64,000 bases of DNA from UBA3006 sp036746695 (GCA_036746695.1 DAIODP010000001.1:372001-436000), one strand, 5' to 3'. Positions 32,312 through 41,119 are shown, numbered from the stretch's first letter. Made by a program: numbers and translations. The notes: generated by a model from the letters alone, not told the origin.

Positions 32312-33336
32312 TGGGTTCTTCGCCAAACACCATTAGCGATCTAGAGACCCCTGCACTCGTCTTTGATCTAGACCTGCTGCGAGCCAATGTTCAGAAAATG
32401 GCTGCAGTGCATCCAGGCACTCGCCTTCGCCCCCACATGAAGGCGACCAAATGCACATCGCTTGCACGCGAACAGGTTCGTGTTGGACACACGTCATTTA
32501 CTTGCGCAACGCCGCGCGAAATGGTGGGGATGGCGCAAGCCGGGCTCGGACAAGATTTATTACTTGCCAACGAAACGGTTGACCATGATCGTTTGGCATC
32601 CATGGCCGCACTGCAAGACAGCGCATTGATCACCGTCGCGATCGACTCCGACGACACCCTGCAAGCCGCACACCGCGCGGGTGTCAAACATGTGATGATT
32701 GATGTCAACGTTGGCTTGCCTCGTTGCGGAATTGCGCCTCAGCATGCCGGCGCGCTTGCCGACAAAGCCAGCGCGCTTGGCTTAATTGTTCGTGGCGTAA
32801 TGGGCTACGAAGGGCACCTAATGATGGTGACAACGCATAGCGAAAAATTAGAAAAAGTAGAAGCGTGCATGGCGTTACTCCGTGACGCAGCAAACGACGT
32901 TGGCGGTGACATTATTTCTGCAGGCGGCACGGGTACGTACAACATGCACGCAAACACCAGCGTCACCGAGATCCAAGCCGGTTCGTATTCGTTGATGGAT
33001 ACTCAATATGCACAATTAGGTTTGCCGTTTGCACAGGCCGCATGGGTTGTTGGCACAGTTATCTCTTCGTCGGCCAAGTGGGCAGTAATCGATGTTGGCT
33101 TGAAGTCGCTTGGTATGGACCACGGCAATCCCACAATTGACGGCCACACGGTGTGGTTCTGCTCCGACGAGCACACAACATTTTCACCCAATGACGGCGA
33201 GCCTCCGAAGGTTGGAACAAGAATTCGCGTTACCCCGGCCCACATCGACCCGACCGTAGCCATGCACGATGCTGCCTGGATAACTAGTGGCGATGCAATC
33301 GTTGAGCGTTGGGAAATTGACCTACGCGGCTGGTAG
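32311..33336 (+). CDS. D-threonine aldolase/D-serine dehydratase-like PLP enzyme (alanine-racemase fold)
   Basis: A 341-residue fold-type III PLP enzyme. The PLP lysine is in RLRPHMKATKCTSLA (about residue 46), preceded by the family start LETPALVFDLDLLRANVQKM. Near the C-terminus PAHIDPTVAMHD has His and Asp placed as the metal ligands of this family. Members act on D-threonine, D-serine or related beta-hydroxy amino acids; the exact substrate is unknown. The only plausible start is the ATG whose A is the last base of the tRNA CCA. No Shine-Dalgarno is visible, so it may be read from a leaderless or tRNA-linked transcript. Confidence 0.85.
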   Translation: MGSSPNTISDLETPALVFDLDLLRANVQKMAAVHPGTRLRPHMKATKCTSLAREQVRVGHTSFTCATPREMVGMAQAGLGQDLLLANETVDHDRLASMAALQDSALITVAIDSDDTLQAAHRAGVKHVMIDVNVGLPRCGIAPQHAGALADKASALGLIVRGVMGYEGHLMMVTTHSEKLEKVEACMALLRDAANDVGGDIISAGGTGTYNMHANTSVTEIQAGSYSLMDTQYAQLGLPFAQAAWVVGTVISSSAKWAVIDVGLKSLGMDHGNPTIDGHTVWFCSDEHTTFSPNDGEPPKVGTRIRVTPAHIDPTVAMHDAAWITSGDAIVERWEIDLRGW

Positions 33337-33340
33337 CCAA

Positions 33341-33907
33341 CTACAACAATTCCGCAAGTGCACGGAATGCCTTTCCTCTGTGTGAAAGTGCGTGCTTTTC
33401 TTCCACCGACATTTGAGCAAATGTGCGCCCGTCACCATCCGTTGCAATGAACAGCGGGTCGTACCCGAAACCTCTGTCACCAATTTCCTCTAGCGAAAGC
33501 GTCCCTTCGCAGACACCCTCTGCGATCAGTTCCTTGCCATCGGGAAACCGCAACAATGCAACGGTTCGAAATCTGCATGTGCGTTCTTTGCCGGATATTT
33601 CTTGCAACATTTTTTGTCGATTGTCGGCATCTGTTGCATGCTCACCGGCATACCGCGCGGTTCGCACGCCCGGCGCCCCATCGAGAGCATCCACTTCCAA
33701 ACCCGTATCGTCGGCGAGCGCCGGCATGCCCGTTGCATCACAAACCGCAACTGCTTTCAGCCGGGCATTGCCAACGAGTGTGTCTGCGTCTTCGACAACA
33801 TCGGCAAGGCCTGTCGGGCGTGGCTGCAAATCGATAATGCCGCCCATCAGATCGAATATTTCTGCAACCTTGTGCGGGTTGGCTGACGCGCAGGCAACGC
33901 GCAACAT
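33341..33907 (-). CDS. rdgB: XTP/dITP diphosphatase (RdgB/HAM1 family)
   Basis: House-cleaning pyrophosphatase that removes ITP, dITP and XTP from nucleotide pools. The 188 residues start with the substrate-binding ASANPHKVAEIFDL and contain ADDTGLEVDALDGAPGVRTA with the metal-binding Asp, then FGYDPLF. It lies two bases after rph and ends the murI-rph-rdgB run, the same order as in M. tuberculosis. Confidence 0.95.
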   Translation of the reverse strand: MLRVACASANPHKVAEIFDLMGGIIDLQPRPTGLADVVEDADTLVGNARLKAVAVCDATGMPALADDTGLEVDALDGAPGVRTARYAGEHATDADNRQKMLQEISGKERTCRFRTVALLRFPDGKELIAEGVCEGTLSLEEIGDRGFGYDPLFIATDGDGRTFAQMSVEEKHALSHRGKAFRALAELL

Positions 33908-33909
33908 GT

Positions 33910-34671
33910 TTATCGGCCGAGCGAACGTGGGGTTGGAGCAACCGCAATCACATCGCGTTGCATCGAAAAAATCTGCGAGATTCCATCCGAAGCCAACCCA
34001 AGCAACGAATCAAGTTCGCTTCGTGAAAAAGCCTTGCCTTCAGCAGTTCCTTGCACCTCTACGAACGTTGCTTCCCCACCGCCAATTGGTTGCAGCATCA
34101 CCACGTTCATATCAACTTCGGCCTTCGAATCCTCTTCGTATGGCAAGTCGATAACCGGTGTGCCGTTATGAATGCCAACGCTGATTGCCGCACACAACGA
34201 GTGCAACGGATTAGTTGAGAGTCCGCCATTTTGTTGCACTCGAGTAATCGCGTCGTGCAATGCGAGGTACGCACCACAAATACTTGCAGTGCGCGTACCG
34301 CCGTCGGCTTGCAACACATCGCAGTCGATCAAGATTTGGCGCTCGCCCAACAGCTTCATGTCACATGATGAGCGCAATGCCCTGCCGATTAAGCGTTGAA
34401 TTTCAACGGTGCGGCCAGACTGTTTGCCTTTTGCTGCCTCGCGGTCTACTCGCTCTGGCGACGAACCAGGAAGCATGGAGTACTCGGCTGTTACCCAACC
34501 CTTTCCGCTGCCCTTCATCCACCTGGGGACGTCCTCATCGACAGAGGCGGTGCACAGCACGCGCGTCTTGCCGAATGAAACAAGCACCGAGCCTGCAGAC
34601 ATTTCGGTAAAGTCGCGCTGAAAGCTCAGCGGACGCAGTTCATTATGTTGACGTCCATCAAATCGTGCCAT
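33910..34671 (-). CDS. rph: Ribonuclease PH
   Basis: A phosphorolytic 3'-5' exonuclease trimming tRNA 3' ends. The 253 residues contain the family start RFDGRQHNELRPLSFQRDF, STE-like GSVLVSFGKTRVLCTASV, the phosphate-site Arg in SERVDREAAKGKQSGRTVEI and IDCDVLQADGGTRTASICGA. It is two bases after murI and two before rdgB, clearly one operon. Confidence 0.96.
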   Translation of the reverse strand: MARFDGRQHNELRPLSFQRDFTEMSAGSVLVSFGKTRVLCTASVDEDVPRWMKGSGKGWVTAEYSMLPGSSPERVDREAAKGKQSGRTVEIQRLIGRALRSSCDMKLLGERQILIDCDVLQADGGTRTASICGAYLALHDAITRVQQNGGLSTNPLHSLCAAISVGIHNGTPVIDLPYEEDSKAEVDMNVVMLQPIGGGEATFVEVQGTAEGKAFSRSELDSLLGLASDGISQIFSMQRDVIAVAPTPRSLGR

Positions 34672-34673
34672 GT

Positions 34674-35492
34674 TTATCTCCCTGTATTAGTAGACCAATA
34701 GTCGGCTCGTTCAAGTTCGGGGCCGAGCAAACGGCGCCCCAACTGTGCGAACCATGCGATATCTCCAGATGACAAAAACCGATGCTCGCCTTGCTGTTCC
34801 TCGCGCTGGATTGACTGTTGCAGCAAAATGTCGCGCACGGCAAACGCAGTTTCATCTGCGCTGCTGACCAACACCACTTCGGAGCCCATCACTTCGCCAA
34901 TTACACGGGAGAGGTAGGGATAGTGGGTGCAACCCAGCAACAACGAATCAACGCCAGCGTTGCGAACGGGTGCCAACAAACGTTCGGCAAGCACCGTCAC
35001 TTCGTCTCCCGTGGTTTGGTCTCGTTCTACAAACTCGACGAAGCCGGGGCAAGCAGCAGAGGTTAAAACAACATTGGCGCTGGCCTGTCGCACCGCTTGC
35101 ACGTAAGCGCCCGAAGAAATAGTGCCGACAGTTCCAATTACGCCAACTTTATTGTTGTGCGTTACACGCACGAGCGCGCGAGCACCCGGCTCGATAACGC
35201 CCACCACGGGCACTGGCAATTCTGAAGCAAGCTGTTCGAGCGCAACAGATGCCGCGGTATTACACGCAACGACAATAAGTTTTGCGTCAAAGTCGTTGAC
35301 AAGGCTCCACGCAAGTTCGCGCGCATATTCGCGCACTTCGTCGGCTGGTTTATTTCCATACGGGTAGCGCCCCGTGTCTCCGATGTACACAAGATGCTCA
35401 TTGGGCAAAAGGTCGATCACCGCTCGCGCAACGGTCAGGCCACCAAACCCAGAATCGAACATGCCAATTGGTCTGTCGCTCATAGATGGCAT
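34674..35492 (-). CDS. murI: Glutamate racemase
   Basis: Provides D-glutamate for peptidoglycan. The 272 residues contain the start IGMFDSGFGGLTVARAV and the two catalytic cysteines in VVACNTAASVALEQL (about residue 77) and LLGCTHYPYL (about 190), with supporting Asp and His. A start three codons later (MSDRP) is possible. First gene of murI-rph-rdgB. Confidence 0.95.
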   Translation of the reverse strand: MPSMSDRPIGMFDSGFGGLTVARAVIDLLPNEHLVYIGDTGRYPYGNKPADEVREYARELAWSLVNDFDAKLIVVACNTAASVALEQLASELPVPVVGVIEPGARALVRVTHNNKVGVIGTVGTISSGAYVQAVRQASANVVLTSAACPGFVEFVERDQTTGDEVTVLAERLLAPVRNAGVDSLLLGCTHYPYLSRVIGEVMGSEVVLVSSADETAFAVRDILLQQSIQREEQQGEHRFLSSGDIAWFAQLGRRLLGPELERADYWSTNTGR

Positions 35493-35529
35493 CGGGTCCT
35501 ACTTTACGCCAGTGACCTAACCTTCCAGA

Positions 35530-36360
35530 GTGCTTCTCGCAACCTTGCTTGCTCTATTGGCGGCAGTACTGCATGCTTCTTGGAATCTCATCGTCAAACA
35601 GAGCACCGATCGAAGACTGGCATTGTGGGGTCAATTCACGATCGGTGGAGCACTGAGTGCAGTGGCACTCTTGGTCTGGACACTTTCAACTTCGATGCCT
35701 GATATTGCCTGGAAGTGGGCGATCATCAGCGGCGCCACACACGTGCCCTACTTGATGTTGCTCTCTCGAGCGTACGACCGCGGCGATTTTTCGATGTCCT
35801 ACCCCATCGTTCGGGGCGCAGGCGCACTTGCCGCGGCCGCAGGCGGTGTCCTTTTCCTCAACGACACACTGAGTATTGCGTCCACGATCGGAATTTTGAT
35901 TGCCGTGCTCGGGCTTTTCGTATTAGCGAAGAGCGGCTCGTGGCACGTTGTTGGTGCAGCAATCGCTGTCGCTTCGACTATTGCCATCTACTCCGTTGTC
36001 GACGGCCACGGCACGCGACAGTCGCAGCCGGTTGCGTACGCCCTCGCGCTCAATATTGCGGCCGCGGTGTTTGTCTCACTCTTTACTGCAATCAACAGCA
36101 GAAAAATGATGCTTCCTGCACTTCGCCAGAATTGGAAAGTCATGGGCGCTGCAGGAGTTTTCTCGACGGTTGCCTACACCCTGGTCATGATTGCCTACCG
36201 ACACGCACCTGTTGGGTACGTTGCATCGCTACGCGAGTCGAGCGTTGTGATCGCGGCATTTGCCGGTTGGAAAATGCTTGACGAAGGAGACCACAAGAAG
36301 CGAATTGCTTCTGCGACAATCGTGTTGATTGGTCTTGTTGTATTAGTTGCTGGCAGTTAA
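35530..36360 (+). CDS. EamA/DMT-family membrane transporter
   Basis: A 276-residue polytopic membrane protein with about ten hydrophobic segments in two repeats, typical of drug/metabolite transporters (LLALLAAVLHASWNLIVKQS at the start; PVGYVASLRESSVVIAAFAG near the end). The substrate is unknown. The start is a GTG at 35530 immediately before the first membrane segment. It sits on the opposite strand between cysM and murI, where M. tuberculosis has a rhomboid-type gene, and so breaks an otherwise conserved minus-strand run. Confidence 0.85.
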   Translation: MLLATLLALLAAVLHASWNLIVKQSTDRRLALWGQFTIGGALSAVALLVWTLSTSMPDIAWKWAIISGATHVPYLMLLSRAYDRGDFSMSYPIVRGAGALAAAAGGVLFLNDTLSIASTIGILIAVLGLFVLAKSGSWHVVGAAIAVASTIAIYSVVDGHGTRQSQPVAYALALNIAAAVFVSLFTAINSRKMMLPALRQNWKVMGAAGVFSTVAYTLVMIAYRHAPVGYVASLRESSVVIAAFAGWKMLDEGDHKKRIASATIVLIGLVVLVAGS

Positions 36361-36363
36361 CAA

Positions 36364-37341
36364 CTAGAAATAAATGATTTTCTCGGCAGCCGCTTCTGCT
36401 GCATCAAGATCATCGGTGTAAGCACCTGTCGAAAGATATTTCCATCCACCATCACAGACGATGAACACGATGGTTCCCTCTTCGATTTCGGAAGCCACCT
36501 TGATTGCTCCAGCAAGCGAGGCGCCCGACGAGATGCCAGCGAAAATGCCGCACTCTTGTACCAGTCGACGAGTCATCTCTATGCTTTCGCGTGGTCGAAC
36601 CACACGCTTGCGGTCGAGCAACTTGGCTCCGTCCCAGTTTCCAAAAATTGGCGGAATGTAACCCTCGTCCAAATTGCGTAAACCTTCGACTCGCTCGCCA
36701 AGAGGTGGCTCAACAGCAATCAACTTCACTGCCGCGTTTTGTTCGCGCAGGTAACGACCGACGCCCATGAGTGTTCCGCTGGTGCCAAGGCCGGCAACGA
36801 AGTGCGTGATTTCCGGAACGTCGCGCCAAATTTCTGGGCCAGTGGTGTTGTAGTGCGCCATCGGGTTTGCATCGTTTTGGTACTGATGCATGAAACACCA
36901 CTCGGGGTGTTCTTTTGCCAAAGCTTCTGCGCGCTTCACCGCACCGTTGGAGCCTTCGCCACCAGGAGTCAAAATGATTTCGGCGCCGAACACTTGCAAC
37001 ATTTGGCGACGCTCAATCGAAACGCTCTCCGGCATTAAAATGGTGATTGGGTTCCCCTTCACCGCTGCAATTGCGGCAAGCGCAATTCCTGTATTGCCAG
37101 AAGATGGCTCCATGATGCGCTGCCCCGGCTTCAACGAGCCGTCGGCAATGGCCTGATCAATCATTGACTTGGCAATGCGATCTTTCACAGAACCAAATGG
37201 GTTTTGCCCCTCAAGTTTTGCGATCAGTCGCACTCGCGGATTGGGAGACAGGTTGCTGACGTCAACAATGGGCGTATTGCCAATGAGGTCGAGGACGCTC
37301 TCATTGATCACCATTCGCGAACTAAAGATTGTTGACTGCAT
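36364..37341 (-). CDS. cysM: CysM-type cysteine synthase
   Basis: A fold-type II PLP enzyme making cysteine. The PLP lysine is in GQNPFGSVKDRIAKSM (about residue 50), the substrate loop is EPSSGNTGIALAAIA (about 82), and the GTSGTLMGVGRYL phosphate loop is near 185. The C-terminal end CDGGWKYLSTGAYTDDLD closely resembles the M. tuberculosis CysM tail, which in that species uses O-phosphoserine and the sulfur carrier CysO. It is directly downstream of mec, but no cysO lies in the 35-base gap. An ATG nine codons in (MVINES) is an alternative start. Confidence 0.9.
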   Translation of the reverse strand: MQSTIFSSRMVINESVLDLIGNTPIVDVSNLSPNPRVRLIAKLEGQNPFGSVKDRIAKSMIDQAIADGSLKPGQRIMEPSSGNTGIALAAIAAVKGNPITILMPESVSIERRQMLQVFGAEIILTPGGEGSNGAVKRAEALAKEHPEWCFMHQYQNDANPMAHYNTTGPEIWRDVPEITHFVAGLGTSGTLMGVGRYLREQNAAVKLIAVEPPLGERVEGLRNLDEGYIPPIFGNWDGAKLLDRKRVVRPRESIEMTRRLVQECGIFAGISSGASLAGAIKVASEIEEGTIVFIVCDGGWKYLSTGAYTDDLDAAEAAAEKIIYF

Positions 37342-37376
37342 TGGTCATAATTCTAGCCCCGGGCTAGTGCCAATGG

Positions 37377-37808
37377 TCAGTTGTGCGGGCTAATCGGGGT
37401 TTCGGTGATTACCCCATTGATAATGCGGAAATTACGGGGTTCGGGCACCCCACGCTTCAGGGTCACGATCATGTAGTGCCAGGTTGGGTCTGGCGCCTGG
37501 GCAACATCGGTTGAGCTTGGGTAAGCCTCGGTGTGCGTGTGGCTGTGCACCACACCCACCACTTCTAGCCCTCGGTCTTCAGCATCGCGATCGATCACCA
37601 TGTGCTGCTTCGGATTAATGGTGTACACCCGAGCGGAACGCGCAACGTTTTCCGTTGCATGAAACTCGAGCACCGTGTTCGTTGCGGCCGCGCCCACCAA
37701 AAGCCCGCATGCCTCTTCTGGGTAGCACGCAATTGCATGCTTGCCAATTGCGTCGAGCACCGACTGAGGCACGTTGAGCGATGGGGTTGCTGTCTCGGAC
37801 ATCGTCAT
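37377..37808 (-). CDS. mec: JAMM/Mov34 metalloprotease (Mec-like)
   Basis: A 143-residue zinc isopeptidase-like protein. The JAMM motif is complete: Glu in EEACGLLVG, then HSHTHTEAYPSSTD with the two His ligands and Asp. In M. tuberculosis Mec removes the newly made cysteine from the C-terminus of CysO-cysteine. The neighbouring cysM supports the same role here, but the carrier CysO is not encoded between them. A second ATG two codons in is possible. It is divergent from smpB. Confidence 0.88.
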   Translation of the reverse strand: MTMSETATPSLNVPQSVLDAIGKHAIACYPEEACGLLVGAAATNTVLEFHATENVARSARVYTINPKQHMVIDRDAEDRGLEVVGVVHSHTHTEAYPSSTDVAQAPDPTWHYMIVTLKRGVPEPRNFRIINGVITETPISPHN

Positions 37809-37839
37809 TTCAGGCTACCCGTACACTGAAACGAACGAT

Positions 37840-38331
37840 ATGGCCGAGAAAAAAAGCGACGAGAACGAGAAGCTCATTGCGAGTAATCGTAAGGCACGGC
37901 ACGACTACACCATTTTGGATGTGGTTGAGGCCGGCATTGTGCTGCTCGGTAGCGAGGTGAAGAGCATTCGGTCAGGCCAGGTGCAATTGGCCGATGCCTA
38001 TGCCCACGTCATTGGTAGCGAGATGTGGCTCGATGGCATGCACATTGCCCCTTATTCATTCGCGGTTGGCGTTGGCGCGCACGACCCAGTGCGCCGTCGC
38101 AAACTCCTCCTCCACTCGGAACAGATTCGTCGAATGAAAGACCGGATGGCAAAGGAACGCCTCACCGCGGTGCCGCTCGAGGTTCGGTTTAGCAAGGGCC
38201 GAGTCAAGGTGGATATTGCGTTAGCCAAGGGTCGCCAAAAAGCAGACCGCCGCCAGGCAATTGCCAAAAAAGAGTCTGAACTTGAGATGCGTCGCGAGGC
38301 TGGACGTCAAAAAAGGCAGACAAATCAGTAG
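37840..38331 (+). CDS. smpB: SsrA-binding protein SmpB
   Basis: Binds tmRNA and brings it to stalled ribosomes. I start at the ATG at 37840, giving 163 residues and MAEKKSDENEKLIASNRKAR; the longer frame would start inside mec. Signature segments are HDYTILDVVEAGIVLLGSEV, SIRSGQVQLADAYAHV and the basic C-terminal tail needed in the decoding centre. Its RNA partner ssrA is 2.8 kb downstream on the same strand, separated only by furA-katG. Confidence 0.95.
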   Translation: MAEKKSDENEKLIASNRKARHDYTILDVVEAGIVLLGSEVKSIRSGQVQLADAYAHVIGSEMWLDGMHIAPYSFAVGVGAHDPVRRRKLLLHSEQIRRMKDRMAKERLTAVPLEVRFSKGRVKVDIALAKGRQKADRRQAIAKKESELEMRREAGRQKRQTNQ

Positions 38332-38354
38332 CCAAATTTTTGTACCTCTCAATT

Positions 38355-38385
38355 TCTGGACTCATTACAAATTCTGATACAGTCC
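38355..38385 (+). promoter_or_regulatory. Likely furA promoter with dyad (leaderless start)
   Basis: A -10-like TACAGT (38378-38383) lies seven bases before the GTG start of furA, so the transcript would begin at or next to the start codon. Mycobacterial furA is known to be leaderless. GGACT (38358-38362) and AGTCC (38381-38385) form an inverted repeat spanning this region, a candidate FurA operator. The -35 is weak. Confidence 0.4.
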
Positions 38386-38390
38386 AAACT

Positions 38391-38846
38391 GTGAACAACT
38401 CCCACGAAGCATTACTGCGATCCCATGGACTGAGCGTTACGGCTCAACGCCTTGCTTTGTTGCAAACAATCGGTGGACACCAGCATATTACTGCTGACCA
38501 GGCAACCGAAGAAGTGCGCATGCAACTGGGAACAATTTCTCGTCAGAGTGTTTACGACACACTCAATACTTTTGTTGAAAAAGGTTTGGCCCGACGTATT
38601 CAGCCAATTGACTCTCCCGCATTATTCGAAGACCGAGTTGGCGACAATCATCATCACCTCATTTGTCGAACATGTGGAATAGTGACCGATGTGGATTGTG
38701 CAGTGGGTGCACGCCCATGCCTTGAAGCATCAGACAGCAATGGTTTCATTATTGATGAAGCGGACGTGACCTATTGGGGCGAGTGCCCTGCATGTCAACA
38801 AGCAACAACATCTCAAGTTAAACATCAAACCCGAAAGGAAAACTAA
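38391..38846 (+). CDS. furA: Ferric uptake/peroxide regulator FurA
   Basis: A Fur-family repressor, best matching the mycobacterial FurA that controls katG. From the GTG at 38391 the protein has 151 residues, close to mycobacterial FurA length. An N-terminal winged helix (about 8-85, GTISRQSVYDTLNTFVEKG) is followed by a metal-binding domain with RVGDNHHHLICRTCG, DVDCAVGARPCLEASD and the Cys pair ECPACQ. A longer frame to 38340 exists but would place the start upstream of the promoter. Its TAA overlaps the katG ATG by one base, so both are co-transcribed and FurA probably represses the pair. Confidence 0.92.
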   Translation: MNNSHEALLRSHGLSVTAQRLALLQTIGGHQHITADQATEEVRMQLGTISRQSVYDTLNTFVEKGLARRIQPIDSPALFEDRVGDNHHHLICRTCGIVTDVDCAVGARPCLEASDSNGFIIDEADVTYWGECPACQQATTSQVKHQTRKEN

Positions 38847-41014
38847 TGACAGACACAACAAGCGCTTGCCCATTTAGTGCGGGCGCAACAACAGCACATG
38901 ACATGGGAACCACCAACTCAAAATGGTGGCCAAACCAGCTCAATGTGAAGGTACTGCACAACAATCCAGAGGCCGGCGATCCCATGGATCCCAACTTTGA
39001 TTATGCAAAAGAATTTGCATCACTCGATCTCGACGCAGTGGTGAAGGATCTCACAGTGTTAATGACCGACTCACAAGACTGGTGGCCAGCCGACTACGGC
39101 CACTACGGCCCGTTCTTCATTCGTATGACCTGGCATGCTGCTGGTACCTACCGAATTCAAGACGGTCGCGGCGGCGGCGGAACCGGCATGCAACGATTTG
39201 CCCCATTGAACTCATGGCCAGACAACGGCAACCTCGACAAGGCACGTCGCTTGCTGTGGCCAGTCAAGCAAAAATACGGCAACAAGTTGTCGTGGGCAGA
39301 CTTGTTCATTCTTGCCGGCAACGTCGCACTTGACTCGATGGGCTTCAAGTCCTTCGGGTTCGGCGGCGGACGCGCAGATGTCTACGAACCAGACGAAACC
39401 TATTGGGGCGAAGAGACCACGTGGCTTGGAGATGAGCGTTACAAGGGCGACCGTCAACTCGACAATCCACTTGCAGCAGTGCAGATGGGCTTGATCTACG
39501 TCAACCCTGAAGGCCCGAACGGAAATCCAGACCCTGTGCTTTCAGCACGTGACGTCCGCGAGACATTTGCACGGATGGCCATGAACGATGAAGAAACCGT
39601 CGCGCTAGTTGCCGGTGGACACACATTCGGTAAGGCTCACGGTGCAGGCGACCCTGGCAAATATGTCGGTCCAGAACCAGAATCAGCACCAATCCAAGCA
39701 ATGGGCTTTGGTTGGATCAACTCGATGGGTTCGGGAAAGGGTGTTGACACCATCACCAGCGGAATCGAAGGCGCATGGACAACGAACCCAATTAAATGGG
39801 ACAACGACTACTTCAAGATTCTTCTCGAAAATGAGTGGGAATTGACAGCAAGTCCAGCCGGTGCAAAGCAATGGATTCCAAAGGGCGGTGCAATGGCTGG
39901 AAGTGTGCCTGATGCACACGACTCTGCCCGAAGCCATGCTCCAATCATGACCACCGCAGACTTAGCGTTGAAGTTTGATCCTGAGTATTTGAAGATCTCA
40001 AAAGACTTCTACGCCAATCCAGACAAGTTCGCCGATGCGTTTGCTCGCGCCTGGTTCAAACTGACCCACCGCGACATGGGACCAAAGTCTCGCTATGTCG
40101 GAAAACTTGTGCCAAAGGAAGACCTCATTTGGCAGGATCCAGTTCCAACCCCAGCAAAGGCTCCATCAGCAAAAGACATTGATGCCGCAAAAGCCAAGAT
40201 CCTTTCTTCTGGGCTCAGCGTGTCGCAGTTGGTTGCAACTGCATGGGCTTCGGCATCGTCATACCGCAACACCGACAAGCGCGGTGGGGCAAACGGTGCA
40301 CGAGTTCGTCTGTTGCCACAAAAGAACTGGGAAGCAAACAATCCATCGCAACTCGCAACAGCACTTGCTGTCTACGAGAAACTCAGCACAGAGACCGGCA
40401 TGTCCATTGCCGACCTGATTGTGTTGGGCGGAAACGTTGGTGTTGAAAAGGCTGCCCAAGACGCTGGCGTGAAGGTCAGTGTTCCGTTTAGCCCAGGTCG
40501 CGGCGACGCAACCCAGGAACAAACCGACACCGAGTCCTTTGCAGTGCTCGAGCCAACATTCGATGGCTTCCGCAACTTCTTGAAGCCAGGACATGTCCAA
40601 CCAACGGAACAGCTGCTGCTTGAAAAAGCAAACTTGCTGGGTCTGTCGGCACCAGAAATGACCGTGCTGGTTGGAGGCTTGCGAGTACTTGGCGCAAACC
40701 ACAATCAATCATCGGCAGGTGTGTTCACAAAGCGTGCAGGAACATTGACAAACGATTTCTTCGTCAATGTCCTCGACGTCAACACCGAGTGGAAGCCAAC
40801 GGGCAAGGACGAAGAGACCTTCGAAGGTCGCAACCGCAAGTCGGGCGAAGTGGTTTGGACCGCCACTCGTAACGACTTGATCTTCGGCTCAAACTCGCAG
40901 CTGCGATCACTAGCAGAGGTTTATGCACAGAACGACAACGCCGGCAAGTTTGTGGGCGATTTCGTGAAGGCATGGACCAAAGTCATGAACAACGATCGAT
41001 TCGACCTCAAATAA
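38846..41014 (+). CDS. katG: Catalase-peroxidase KatG
   Basis: A bifunctional haem enzyme removing hydrogen peroxide. The 722 residues have the distal site RMTWHAAGTYR, the proximal His in VAGGHTFGKAHG, and all three residues of the Met-Tyr-Trp cofactor: Trp96, Tyr218 and Met244, with the same spacing (122 and 26) as Trp107, Tyr229 and Met255 of M. tuberculosis KatG. A second, non-haem, peroxidase-like half follows. A ribosome site AAGGAAAA lies at the end of furA. The gene is closed by a strong terminator. Confidence 0.98.
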   Translation: MTDTTSACPFSAGATTAHDMGTTNSKWWPNQLNVKVLHNNPEAGDPMDPNFDYAKEFASLDLDAVVKDLTVLMTDSQDWWPADYGHYGPFFIRMTWHAAGTYRIQDGRGGGGTGMQRFAPLNSWPDNGNLDKARRLLWPVKQKYGNKLSWADLFILAGNVALDSMGFKSFGFGGGRADVYEPDETYWGEETTWLGDERYKGDRQLDNPLAAVQMGLIYVNPEGPNGNPDPVLSARDVRETFARMAMNDEETVALVAGGHTFGKAHGAGDPGKYVGPEPESAPIQAMGFGWINSMGSGKGVDTITSGIEGAWTTNPIKWDNDYFKILLENEWELTASPAGAKQWIPKGGAMAGSVPDAHDSARSHAPIMTTADLALKFDPEYLKISKDFYANPDKFADAFARAWFKLTHRDMGPKSRYVGKLVPKEDLIWQDPVPTPAKAPSAKDIDAAKAKILSSGLSVSQLVATAWASASSYRNTDKRGGANGARVRLLPQKNWEANNPSQLATALAVYEKLSTETGMSIADLIVLGGNVGVEKAAQDAGVKVSVPFSPGRGDATQEQTDTESFAVLEPTFDGFRNFLKPGHVQPTEQLLLEKANLLGLSAPEMTVLVGGLRVLGANHNQSSAGVFTKRAGTLTNDFFVNVLDVNTEWKPTGKDEETFEGRNRKSGEVVWTATRNDLIFGSNSQLRSLAEVYAQNDNAGKFVGDFVKAWTKVMNNDRFDLK

Positions 41015-41030
41015 GTAACACCATCTAAAC

Positions 41031-41068
41031 AAAAGGCCCTGCAGAACACTGTTCTGCAGGGCCTTTTT
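41031..41068 (+). terminator. Rho-independent terminator of furA-katG
   Basis: A 17-bp almost perfect stem (AAGGCCCTGCAGAAC / GTTCTGCAGGGCCTT core) with loop ACT is followed by a T run. It starts 16 bases after the katG stop and isolates katG from the tmRNA gene. Confidence 0.95.
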
Positions 41069-41119
41069 AGATAATTGCCACACCCCCGCCGTACACTGAA
41101 GACGCTACGAAAGTTCAAA

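Noticed and set aside
33423..34154. A 243-residue plus-strand frame
   Set aside because: Antisense to rdgB and rph; no recognisable domain.
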